Assembly: GCF_001294645.1 (NCBI RefSeq)
Contig: NZ_CP011868.1
Location: forward strand, 930,001-994,000
DNA: 64,000 bases
DNA from: Pseudonocardia sp. HH130629-09
GTDB taxonomy: Bacteria; Actinomycetota; Actinomycetes; Mycobacteriales; Pseudonocardiaceae
Reading direction: 5' to 3'
Part shown: positions 27,704 through 34,555 of the stretch, in pieces
How the letters are laid out: every line of letters begins with the position of its first letter
How positions within the stretch are numbered: position 1 is the stretch's first letter
Program-made: the position numbers and the translations under genes
Notes under the pieces: model-generated
What the model saw: the letters and a program-made list of their open reading frames with translations, nothing else
Told to the model about the DNA's origin: nothing
Databases searched by the model: none

Positions 27704-28927
27704 CTTGGACTCAACCGGTCAGCGCAACACCCGGGTAGTTGATCATGATAGGGGTGTGGGATGGCGCGACTGGGACGACCTGGGATGTCCGATGCCGACC
27801 GCGCGGATCTGTGGGTCCGGTGGGGGCGTGGGGAGTCGATCAGTGACATCGCTCGGGCGATCGGACGCCCGCCGGGGTCGGTGTTCACGGTGCTCAAGTC
27901 CACCGGTGGCTACGTGCCGCCATCACGTCGTCGCCGACCGGGGACGCTGACCGCGGCCGAGCGGGAGGAGATCTCTCGTGGTCTGGCCCAGTATCGTTCG
28001 ATCCGGGCCATCGCGGCTGGGCTCGGTCGTCCGGCCTCGACGGTGAGCCGGGAGGTCGCCCGCAACAAGGGTCGGCGTGCCTACCGTGCTGTGGACGCCG
28101 AGGACCGCGCCTGGCGCCGGGCCCAGCGCCCCAAGACGTGTCTGCTCGCCCGTCGTCCGCTGCTGTGTGGGTTCGTCGCTGCCAGACTGGGTGAGGACTG
28201 GTCGCCCGAGCAGATCGCCGGGCACCTGGCCAAGCACTACGCTCCGGGATCGGGGATGCGGGTGTCACACGAGACGATCTACAAGTCGCTGTTCGTGCAG
28301 ACCCGCGGTGTGCTGGCCAAAGACCTGCAGAAACACCTGCGGTCGGGCCGTCCGATCCGGCGTAACGTGCACAACACCACCGGTGGGCAGTGGCGCTCGC
28401 AGATCCCCGGCGCGGTCTCCATCCACGACCGGCCCGCCGAGGTGACTGATCGGGCGGTGCCCGGGCACTGGGAAGGTGATCTGCTGCTCGGGCGTGGCAC
28501 CACCCAGATCGCGACCGTGGTCGAGCGCGCGACCCGGTTCACCGTGCTGGTCGCGCTCGGAGGGCGCGACATGCACACCGTCGCCCACCAACTGTCCCGG
28601 CAGATGGCCCGACTGCCCGAACACGTCCGCAAGTCGCTGACCTGGGACCGCGGGATGGAACTGGCCCGCCACACCATCGTCACCGCCCGGACCGGGTTGG
28701 ACGTCTACTTCGCCGACCCGGCCAGCCCCTGGCAGCGTGGCACGAACGAGAACACCAACCGGCTACTACGCCAGTACTTCCCGAAGGGCACCCGGCTCGA
28801 CCACATCACCCAGGCCCAACTCGACCGCGTCGCGGAACGCCTCAACACCCGACCGCGCAAAACGCTTGATTTCGACACCCCGGCTGATAGATTCGGAGCA
28901 CTGTTGCGCTGACCGGTTGAGTCCAAG
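27704..28927 (+). mobile_element. IS30-family insertion sequence, recent
   Basis: 1224 bp with perfect 26-bp terminal inverted repeats at 27704-27729 and 28902-28927, each beginning CTTGGACTCAACCGGTCAGC on the inward strand, and an AG target duplication. Perfect ends, an intact transposase and an exactly restorable target gene show a recent event. Confidence 0.95.
27761..28912 (+). CDS. IS30-family transposase
   Basis: 383 residues, intact. An N-terminal helix-turn-helix region (ESISDIARAIGRPPGSVFTVL, then RSIRAIAAGLGRPASTVSREVARN) precedes the rve-type catalytic core. The DDE residues are in GHWEGDLLLG, LTWDRGMELARH and PWQRGTNENTNRLLRQYFPKG. The pattern RGTNENTNRLLR is diagnostic of the family. 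Stop lies inside the right terminal repeat. Confidence 0.96.
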   Translation: MARLGRPGMSDADRADLWVRWGRGESISDIARAIGRPPGSVFTVLKSTGGYVPPSRRRRPGTLTAAEREEISRGLAQYRSIRAIAAGLGRPASTVSREVARNKGRRAYRAVDAEDRAWRRAQRPKTCLLARRPLLCGFVAARLGEDWSPEQIAGHLAKHYAPGSGMRVSHETIYKSLFVQTRGVLAKDLQKHLRSGRPIRRNVHNTTGGQWRSQIPGAVSIHDRPAEVTDRAVPGHWEGDLLLGRGTTQIATVVERATRFTVLVALGGRDMHTVAHQLSRQMARLPEHVRKSLTWDRGMELARHTIVTARTGLDVYFADPASPWQRGTNENTNRLLRQYFPKGTRLDHITQAQLDRVAERLNTRPRKTLDFDTPADRFGALLR

Positions 28928-29072
28928 AGGGCGTTCTTCGCGTCGTCGCGCGCGCTCTCGTAGTCGATCGCCTGCTGGATCAGCGGTTCGGCGAACACCC
29001 GCGCGAACAGGAACGCGACGAGGCCGGCCAGAGCCCCGGCCAGGACCGACCGCAGAACCAGTGCCCGTGCCA

Positions 29073-29294
29073 TCAGTGGCAGGGGAACGCGAGGAAGTGG
29101 CGGCCGTCGTGGACGAACTCGTGGATCACCATGGTGTTGCCGAACACCGAGGTGGCGCCCTCGTCGATGCCGATGAAGTAGTACAGCAGCAGCCCGAGGA
29201 CCAGGGCGCCGATCAACCACGGCATCGTCTCGGACACCGGGATCGTCAGTGGCCGGGCGGCGACGGGCGCTCCGGCGTGGGTCGACGCGGACAT
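29073..29294 (-). CDS. cbtB: CbtB-type cobalt transporter small subunit (second copy)
   Basis: 73 residues. One membrane helix (MPWLIGALVLGLLLYYFIG) followed by IDEGATSVFGNTMVIHEFVHDGRHFLAFPCH-type tail with the same HEFVHDGRH...PCH metal box as the copy at 11766. Its partner cbtA, directly downstream, is split by IS30, so this CbtB is likely an orphan unless it pairs with the other CbtA. ATG 29294 chosen because an upstream extension has no helix or conserved residues and a gaggag site precedes it. Confidence 0.9.
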   Translation of the reverse strand: MSASTHAGAPVAARPLTIPVSETMPWLIGALVLGLLLYYFIGIDEGATSVFGNTMVIHEFVHDGRHFLAFPCH

Positions 29295-29351
29295 GGGCTC
29301 CTCGTTTCTCTCCCGAACCCCGGCGGGAGGTAAAGAATTGACAAAATGGTC

Positions 29352-29363
29352 ATACCGTGGTAT
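29352..29363. promoter_or_regulatory. Palindrome upstream of cbtB copy 2
   Basis: ATACC-gt-GGTAT, a perfect 5-bp inverted repeat 58 bp before the cbtB start in an AT-rich stretch (aaagaattgacaaaatggtc). Candidate operator or promoter-linked site. The 29295-29483 gap shows no B12 riboswitch. Confidence 0.35.
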
Positions 29364-29483
29364 CGGAAAGGACGCTAAGCGGCGCGGCCGCACGCGTCAA
29401 CGGATGAGTGCTTGTTCACGTGTTCGGAATGTCGCGATCACACTCTCTTGTCTGAACAGTCCTTCACCTGATTGGGTCCGGCG

Positions 29484-30230
29484 GTGTTCAGGAGAGCGCT
29501 CCTCGTCCTCGCGCCGCCGGCGCTGCCGGACCCGGCCCGGGCGGACTTCGGTGCGCTCCTGGCCGGCCCGTCGGCGGCCCACCCGCTGGGGACCGACCAG
29601 CTGGGCCGGGACATGCTCGCCCGGCTGCTGGCCGGGGGCCGGCTCACGATCGGGCTGAGCCTGGTCACGGTCGTGGTGACCGGTGTCGTCGGGGTGGCGG
29701 TCGGGATGCTCGCCGCGGTCACCGGGGTGCTGGGCCGGGCCGTGATGCGCGTCGTGGACGCGCTGGCGTCGGTACCGGTGGTTCTGGTCGGGCTGCTGTC
29801 GGCCGTCACGTTCGGGCCGGGCGTCGGCTCGCTGGTGCTCGCCATCGGCCTGATCGGCTGGACGCCGTTCGCCCGGCAGGCCCACCTGCTGACCGTCGCC
29901 GAGTCCGGTCGCGAGTACGTGGCCGCGGCCGACGGGCTCGGCGCCGGCCCGGTCCGGGTGCTGACCCGTCACGTCGTGCGCAACGTCGCACCGCCGCTGC
30001 TCGCCCACACCTGTGTCCGGTTCGCGGGCACGCTGCTGACTGTCTCCGGTCTGTCGTTCCTCGGTCTGGGGGTGCAGCCGCCGACCGCGGAGTGGGGCTC
30101 GATGGTGGCCGAGGGTCGCGAGTACCTGTTCACGGCGCCGCACGTGGTGCTCGTGCCCTCGATCGCCGTCGTGCTCACGGCCGGGGCGGTGCTGTGGTGG
30201 GGCAGGCGATGGGACCGGGTGGGCCGTTAG
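29484..30230 (+). CDS. Orphan ABC permease of the DppC/NikC/OppC type, N-terminus eroded
   Basis: About 248 residues from GTG 29484. The family signature HPLGTDQLGRDMLARLLAGGR is followed by five membrane helices and the EAA loop GREYVAAADGLGAGPVRVLTRHVVRN, then LSFLGLGVQPPTAEWG. Usual DppC/NikC proteins have a first membrane helix and a PYDP loop before the HPLGTD motif. Here only ALLVLAPPALPDPARAD remains, so the 5' end looks deleted or recombined. No partner permease, ATPase or binding protein is adjacent. Next to a cbtBA pair, a former nickel (Nik) transporter is plausible but unproven. Confidence 0.75.
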   Translation: MFRRALLVLAPPALPDPARADFGALLAGPSAAHPLGTDQLGRDMLARLLAGGRLTIGLSLVTVVVTGVVGVAVGMLAAVTGVLGRAVMRVVDALASVPVVLVGLLSAVTFGPGVGSLVLAIGLIGWTPFARQAHLLTVAESGREYVAAADGLGAGPVRVLTRHVVRNVAPPLLAHTCVRFAGTLLTVSGLSFLGLGVQPPTAEWGSMVAEGREYLFTAPHVVLVPSIAVVLTAGAVLWWGRRWDRVGR

Positions 30231-31231
30231 GCAGCCGGTGCGACGACGCCGAAGAACTGCGCGGCGACGACCACCTCCGCGGACCGGACGGCCGGGCGCC
30301 GATGGTGCGGCACCATCTGGCCGGACATCAGGAACGGCGTCGGGCCGATGTCGAACGGGACACCCCCATCGGGGTGGCCGTTCGTTCGCCGGGACAGCTC
30401 GCCGATGTCCTCGAGCCGGGTAGATGCGAGCTCGGGGTGCAGGTACAGCGGCTCGACGGGCCCGTCGAGCAGGGTGAGGACGACGAGCTCGGTGGCGACG
30501 GGATCGGTGTGCAGCGGGCTGCCGTCGCCGTCGCGGTGAACGTTGTAGAACACCCCCGTCGGGGCGACCACCACGCCGGTCTCCTCCCGGATGCGACGCG
30601 CCAGAGAGTCGGACCAGTGCCATTCCAGCAGCGCAGGCCCCGCGTCGGCGTAGCAGAACCCGCCGTATCCGCCGGTCACGCAACCGCGCTCGATCGTCGA
30701 CGCCCCGGAGTGGCCGTCGAGCGCCCCCGGACGCAGCGCAAGCGCCTCCCGTCGCAGCTCGTCACGGGTCCCGTCGTCGACGGCGCCGTCCAGTCGGGTG
30801 TGGACGATTCCGAGCCCTGGGGCCGAGACACGCGGGTACGACCGGGGTACCGGCCAGCCCCAGAGATCGGTGTCCCCGCCGGGGAACGTGTGCCGGTAGA
30901 GGTGGTGGACCCGCTCGTCGGGCAGGTGTCCGTCCGAGCACGGCGGGGGAGCGAGCCGGCCGGGGTCGACGCCGGTCCCGGCGACGAGGGCGGCGCAGTC
31001 CTCGGTGAATCGAGGCCGATCGGCGTGCAGGCGTCGGAAGCGTTCGACCGGTCCGCCCGGGTGCACCTCCAGCTCCGGGTGGGTGAGGGCGAGTAGCAGG
31101 AAGCGGCGGTACTCCAGCGCCGTGGCCTCGCGGTGGTGGTACGGGGCGTCCGGAGCGAGGCCGGACGCGAACGAGGACTGGACGTCCGCGAGATCGAGAT
31201 CGGCCACCCGCGCTGCCGCCGTGTCGTCCAC
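30227..31231 (-). CDS. Putative 2OG-Fe(II) oxygenase-like protein with N-terminal helical domain, RiPP-locus associated
   Basis: 334 residues from GTG 31231, preceded by a perfect GGAGGAGG site. Residues about 20-125 (EYRRFLLLALTHPELEV ... FTEDCAALV ... DERVHHLYRHTF) resemble the helical glycine-rich-domain-protein-like module seen in some actinobacterial proteins. The C-terminal half reads TGVFYNVHRDGDGSPLHTDPV with H241-T-D243, and later SGQMVPHHRRPAV with H309/H310 and R311. An HxD...H...R arrangement is that of 2-oxoglutarate/Fe(II) dioxygenases; the assignment is motif-level only. It is divergent from the peptide/YcaO operon, sharing its 132-bp promoter region, so it is a candidate tailoring enzyme or accessory. 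Confidence 0.6.
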   Translation of the reverse strand: MDDTAAARVADLDLADVQSSFASGLAPDAPYHHREATALEYRRFLLLALTHPELEVHPGGPVERFRRLHADRPRFTEDCAALVAGTGVDPGRLAPPPCSDGHLPDERVHHLYRHTFPGGDTDLWGWPVPRSYPRVSAPGLGIVHTRLDGAVDDGTRDELRREALALRPGALDGHSGASTIERGCVTGGYGGFCYADAGPALLEWHWSDSLARRIREETGVVVAPTGVFYNVHRDGDGSPLHTDPVATELVVLTLLDGPVEPLYLHPELASTRLEDIGELSRRTNGHPDGGVPFDIGPTPFLMSGQMVPHHRRPAVRSAEVVVAAQFFGVVAPAA

Positions 31232-31263
31232 GAAGCCTCCTCCGTCTGCGCGCACGTTCCTAA

Positions 31264-31291
31264 CAACAATTGAGAGACTGTTCAAGTGTTG
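31264..31291. promoter_or_regulatory. Inverted repeat in divergent promoter of RiPP locus
   Basis: CAACAATTGA-gagactgt-TCAAGTGTTG, 9 of 10 arm positions pairing, centred 54 bp upstream of the oxygenase-like start and about 86 bp upstream of the peptide gene. It is in an AT-rich island and probably an operator for a regulator outside the cluster. A related half-site, TCAACTGTCGA, lies at about 35904-35914 upstream of the ABC importer. Confidence 0.45.
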
Positions 31292-31363
31292 ATCCTGTCA
31301 AGAGCGGTCGTTAGCGTCACGACGGGCGCCCGGACCGTCATTTCCGACACGGAGGAGCAGGTC

Positions 31364-31492
31364 ATGAACCACCACGGCTACGAGTACGAGGAGACCGACG
31401 ACGCTGCGCCGAGCCGGCTCCGGGCCCACACCCCGGCCGTCGAGGACACCTTCAGCTGGCTGATCGGCGACCTGGCCGACACCGAGAAGTGA
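31364..31492 (+). CDS. Candidate RiPP precursor peptide
   Basis: 42 residues, starting MNHHGYEYEETDDAAPSRLR and ending DTFSWLIGDLADTEK. The ATG has an ideal GGAGGA ribosome site 8 nt upstream. Size, acidic composition and position directly before a YcaO gene fit a precursor peptide. There is no Cys; modifiable residues are Ser17, Ser31 and Thr11, 23, 29 and 40, plus His3-4. Azoline chemistry would therefore act on Ser/Thr, or the YcaO may instead form another backbone modification. Which end is the core is not clear: the helix-like FSWLIGDLADTEK could be recognition sequence. It does not resemble a family I can name. Confidence 0.7.
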   Translation: MNHHGYEYEETDDAAPSRLRAHTPAVEDTFSWLIGDLADTEK

Positions 31493-31498
31493 GTCGCC

Positions 31499-31527
31499 GG
31501 GGCGGGGAGGTGCGTCCTCCCCGCCCC
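31499..31527 (+). terminator. Strong hairpin between peptide gene and YcaO gene
   Basis: GGGGCGGGGAGG-tgcgt-CCTCCCCGCCCC, perfect 12-bp stem and 5-nt loop, 6 bp after the peptide stop and 40 bp before the YcaO start. No U-run follows. Such hairpins commonly raise precursor over enzyme levels by partial termination or mRNA end protection. Confidence 0.85.
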
Positions 31528-31566
31528 GTGCCTCGACCGGTACGTGGCTGTGACAGGGGGACTTCG

Positions 31567-33507
31567 GTGGTGACCGTCAGGGCGACACCCGTCGCGCAGC
31601 ACCAGGAACCTGTCGCGATGACCGCGTCGATCCTGCTGGTCACCGCACCGGCCCCCTTCGATCCGATCGCGGACGAGGTCCGACGGCTGCTGACCGAGTG
31701 GTCCGGAGTGCGGGTGGAGGTCGGGGACCGGCCGGACCCGGCGGTGCACGACGTCGTCGTCGCCTGCGCGGACGTCCTACCCGACGAACGGTGGCAGGAC
31801 CTCGACACCCACTGCGAGACCGCGGGCCTCGCCTGGCATCGCGTGCATCTCGAGGCGACGGCGGTGTGCGTCGGCCCGTTCACCGTGCCCGGCGTCTCCG
31901 CGGGCCACCGGGACTGGCGTGCCCGGCGCCTGGCCGCGAGCCGGAACCCCGAGCGCCTGCTCGACCACTGGTCCCGCGCGGACCGCACTCCGGGTCCCCG
32001 GCCCGGATCGGAGACCGTGGCGACGGCTGCGCGTCTGGTCGTCGACGACGTGCTCGCCCACCTGCGCGGTGAACACGCGCCCGGTGCCGACCACGAGGTC
32101 CGCGTCGACGGCGCAACCGTCACCCGCCACCGCGTGCTGTCGCTCCCGGGCACGAACTGCGCAGCCCCCGTGACGGGCGGGAGCCCGGAGGACCAGCTGG
32201 TGGACGCCCGTACCGGCATCGTGACCGCACTCCGCCCGTCGCGACCGGGCCCTTACTCGTCGTCGCTGGCGTGCGTCGAGGCCGACGTCGCCGACACGCG
32301 GGTCTTCGCGCCGTGGCGGGCCGACCCCGCCGCCGGCGGGGCGACACTCGGGAGTCCGGACGCGGCCCGGCGCGCGGCGCTCGGGGAGGCCGTGGAGCGC
32401 TACTGCGGCAACGCCGTGCCGTCGGACCTGTTGCGCGGCAGCGCGTGTGACCTGCGCGCCCGGGGGCATCGGGTCGTGTCCCCTGGCGCGCTGACGCTGT
32501 ACTCGCCGGCGCAGTACGCGACGCCGGGCTTCCCGTTCGTCCCGCTGCACGACGATCTGACGCTCGACTGGAGCCGCGGCCACGACCTCGTGACCGGTGA
32601 CCCGGTGCTCGTACCCGCGGCGGCGGTCCACCTGAACGGGCCGGGCACCCGGCCCGGCGACCCGGCCCCGGTCTCGCCGCCCGCCCTGGCCGGCATCGCC
32701 GCGGGGGAGTCGACGGCGGCGGCGCAGCGGGCGGCGATCGAGGAGGTCCTGGAGCGCGACGCCGTCACCGTGTGGTGGACCACCGGCGACCGTGCCGTCC
32801 CGCTCGACGTCACGGGGGACCCGGTGATCGCGGACGCCCTGTCGGGGCCCGTCTCCGGCCGTCTCGATGCGCGGTTCCTCCTGCTGCCCTGCCCGGTCGG
32901 CGTCCCGGTCGTCGCCGTGCTCCTGCACGACCCGCACCGCGAGCTGATCGGCGTCGGGACCGCCTGCCGCCCGACCACCACCGCGGCCGCACACAAGGCG
33001 CTGACCGAGGCCCTCGTGTCGCTCGAGGTCGCCTGCGAGCTGGCCGACCCGGACGGCCCGTTCTGGTCCGACGTCCGTGCCGGGCGCCTGCCGGCGGCGC
33101 CCTACCGCGCATTCCGCGCCGATCGCTCCTATCAAGACCTCTACCGGGCGGACTGGCGGGATCTCACCTCGCTCGACCCGAACGTGCAGCTCTACCTGGA
33201 CCCGCGGATGCAGGCCGTCGCCCTGGCCCGGACCCGCCCGGCGACGCCCGCGATGCCTCTCGGCGCGGGCCCCACGGTGACCGGTGACCCGCGATCGGCG
33301 TACCTGGGGGAGCTGACCGGCGCGGGGCTGACCGTGGTCGGCGTCGACCTGACGACCGATGACATCGCGCGGGCCGGGCTGCGGGTGACGCGGGTCGTCG
33401 TTCCCGGCCTCTACCAGCTCGCGCCGGCGGCGTTCCCGCTGCTCGGCGGCACCCGCCTGCGCCGCGGCCCCGAGGACCCGGTGCCCCCGCCCCTGCCGTT
33501 CTCGTGA
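31567..33507 (+). CDS. YcaO-domain protein with degenerate N-terminal partner (C-protein-like) domain
   Basis: 646 residues from the first of two tandem GTGs (31567/31570) after AGGGGGA. Residues about 17-190 have the shape of an ocin-ThiF/TOMM partner protein: HDVVVACADVLPDERW, GLAWHRVHLEATAVCVGPFTVPG and ARRLAASRNPERLLDHW, but the zinc Cys pairs are missing. The YcaO part starts near residue 215. Nucleotide and Mg motifs are E274-A-V-E-R278, the segment AAIEEVLERDAV with E392-E393 and E396-R397, and GTACRPTTTAAAHKALTEAL. The chain ends DPVPPPLPFS, which contains the C-terminal PxPxP motif known to be needed for azoline-forming YcaO enzymes. It probably activates peptide backbone amides with ATP on the adjacent precursor. 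Confidence 0.88.
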   Translation: MVTVRATPVAQHQEPVAMTASILLVTAPAPFDPIADEVRRLLTEWSGVRVEVGDRPDPAVHDVVVACADVLPDERWQDLDTHCETAGLAWHRVHLEATAVCVGPFTVPGVSAGHRDWRARRLAASRNPERLLDHWSRADRTPGPRPGSETVATAARLVVDDVLAHLRGEHAPGADHEVRVDGATVTRHRVLSLPGTNCAAPVTGGSPEDQLVDARTGIVTALRPSRPGPYSSSLACVEADVADTRVFAPWRADPAAGGATLGSPDAARRAALGEAVERYCGNAVPSDLLRGSACDLRARGHRVVSPGALTLYSPAQYATPGFPFVPLHDDLTLDWSRGHDLVTGDPVLVPAAAVHLNGPGTRPGDPAPVSPPALAGIAAGESTAAAQRAAIEEVLERDAVTVWWTTGDRAVPLDVTGDPVIADALSGPVSGRLDARFLLLPCPVGVPVVAVLLHDPHRELIGVGTACRPTTTAAAHKALTEALVSLEVACELADPDGPFWSDVRAGRLPAAPYRAFRADRSYQDLYRADWRDLTSLDPNVQLYLDPRMQAVALARTRPATPAMPLGAGPTVTGDPRSAYLGELTGAGLTVVGVDLTTDDIARAGLRVTRVVVPGLYQLAPAAFPLLGGTRLRRGPEDPVPPPLPFS

Positions 33508-33529
33508 ACCGTCCACTGCTGGAGGTCGG

Positions 33530-34555
33530 ATGAAGCTGGGCCTTGCCCTCGGATACGGGGGCGAACCGATGGGCGAGGTACTGCCCGCTGTGCAGGCCGC
33601 GGACCGCTGTGGGTTCGACTCGGTCTGGAGCCTGGAGGAGTTCGGCGCGGACGGCGTGTCCATCCTCGGGTATTTCGCCGGGCAGACCGACCGGATCCGG
33701 CTCGGCACCGGGATCCTGCAGATCGGGGCCCGCACGCCCGCGCTCACCGCCATGACGGCGGCGACCCTGGACATCCTCAGCGAGGGCCGGGCGCTGCTCG
33801 GACTCGGCGTGTCGCAGCCGTGGCTGATGGAGGGGTGGCACGGCGTCCCGTTCACCCCGCCCGTCGACACGATCCGCGAGTACGTCGCGGTCGTGCGGGC
33901 CGCCGTCGCGCGCGAGGCACCGCTGGAGTTCGACGGCCGCCACTACACCGTCCCGTACCGGGGTCCGGACGCCCGCGGGCCCGGCCGGCCGATCCGGTCC
34001 CAGATGAAGCCCCTGCGACCGTCGGTGCCGATCTACCTCGGCACCACCGGACCCCGCGCCGTCCGCCTCACCGGCGAGATCGCCGACGGCTGGATCGCCG
34101 GCGGCCTCTACCTCCCGGAGCACGAGAAGGTCTGCCTCGCCCCGCTCGACCAGGGGCTCGCCCGCAGCGGTCGGGCCGCGGACGCCGTCGCCGTCACGAA
34201 GATCGTCGACGTGCTCGTGGAGGACGACCTGGATGCGGCGCGCGACGAGGTCCGCCCCGTCCTCGCGTCCTACATCGGCCCGCGCGGGGTCGGCGTGGAG
34301 AACACCCACTTCGCGCAGGCGTGCGAGATGGGGTGGGAGGCGGCCGCGCACCGGATCCGCGAGCACCACGTCGAGGGCCGGCGGTCCGAGGCCTGGGCCG
34401 CCGTGCCGGACGATCTGGTGGACGCGTTCGCGCTCGTCGGGTCGAAGGACCGCATCCTGGACCGGCTCGGCGCCTGGGCCGGATCGCGTGTGGACACCCT
34501 GATCCTGCTGACCCGCGACGTCGAGCTCATCGAGGCCGCGTCGGGCGTCCTGTGA
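33530..34555 (+). CDS. LLM-class flavin/F420-dependent oxidoreductase
   Basis: 341 residues, a luciferase-like TIM barrel. Motifs: MKLGLALGYGG at the start, RIRLGTGILQIGARTPALTAMTAATLD, GRALLGLGVSQPW, and PIYLGTTGPRAVRLTGEIADGWI, which favour the F420 or FMN LLM group. It begins 22 bp after the YcaO gene with a GGAGGTCGG ribosome site and overlaps the MATE gene (GTGA). In this cluster it is the candidate oxidase/reductase acting on a YcaO-made heterocycle or another intermediate; substrate unknown. Confidence 0.88.
   Translation: MKLGLALGYGGEPMGEVLPAVQAADRCGFDSVWSLEEFGADGVSILGYFAGQTDRIRLGTGILQIGARTPALTAMTAATLDILSEGRALLGLGVSQPWLMEGWHGVPFTPPVDTIREYVAVVRAAVAREAPLEFDGRHYTVPYRGPDARGPGRPIRSQMKPLRPSVPIYLGTTGPRAVRLTGEIADGWIAGGLYLPEHEKVCLAPLDQGLARSGRAADAVAVTKIVDVLVEDDLDAARDEVRPVLASYIGPRGVGVENTHFAQACEMGWEAAAHRIREHHVEGRRSEAWAAVPDDLVDAFALVGSKDRILDRLGAWAGSRVDTLILLTRDVELIEAASGVL

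Larger units (their letters stand above)
26993..29073 (-). pseudogene. cbtA: cbtA (second copy) split by IS30 insertion
   Basis: The N-terminal part (minus strand 29073 to 28928: MARALVLRSVLAGALAGLVA ... ARDDAKNA) and the C-terminal part (27703 to 26993) are separated by the IS30 element at 27704-28927. Deleting the element and one copy of the 2-bp target duplication (AG at 27702-27703 and 28928-28929) restores one open frame reading ...DAKNALAVAAGQAPEAADP... into IGIGVGMVFFGVAIG. The restored protein has CbtA hallmarks, including LVPFLKYPANPPSIG. The insertion cuts the acidic insert region, leaving an inactive gene. The start overlaps the cbtB stop (TGATG). Confidence 0.92.

Noticed and set aside
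31232..31363. Longer start for the peptide at 31286 giving 68 residues
   Set aside because: The ATG at 31364 has a near-perfect ribosome site, whereas the extension covers the operator-like repeat.
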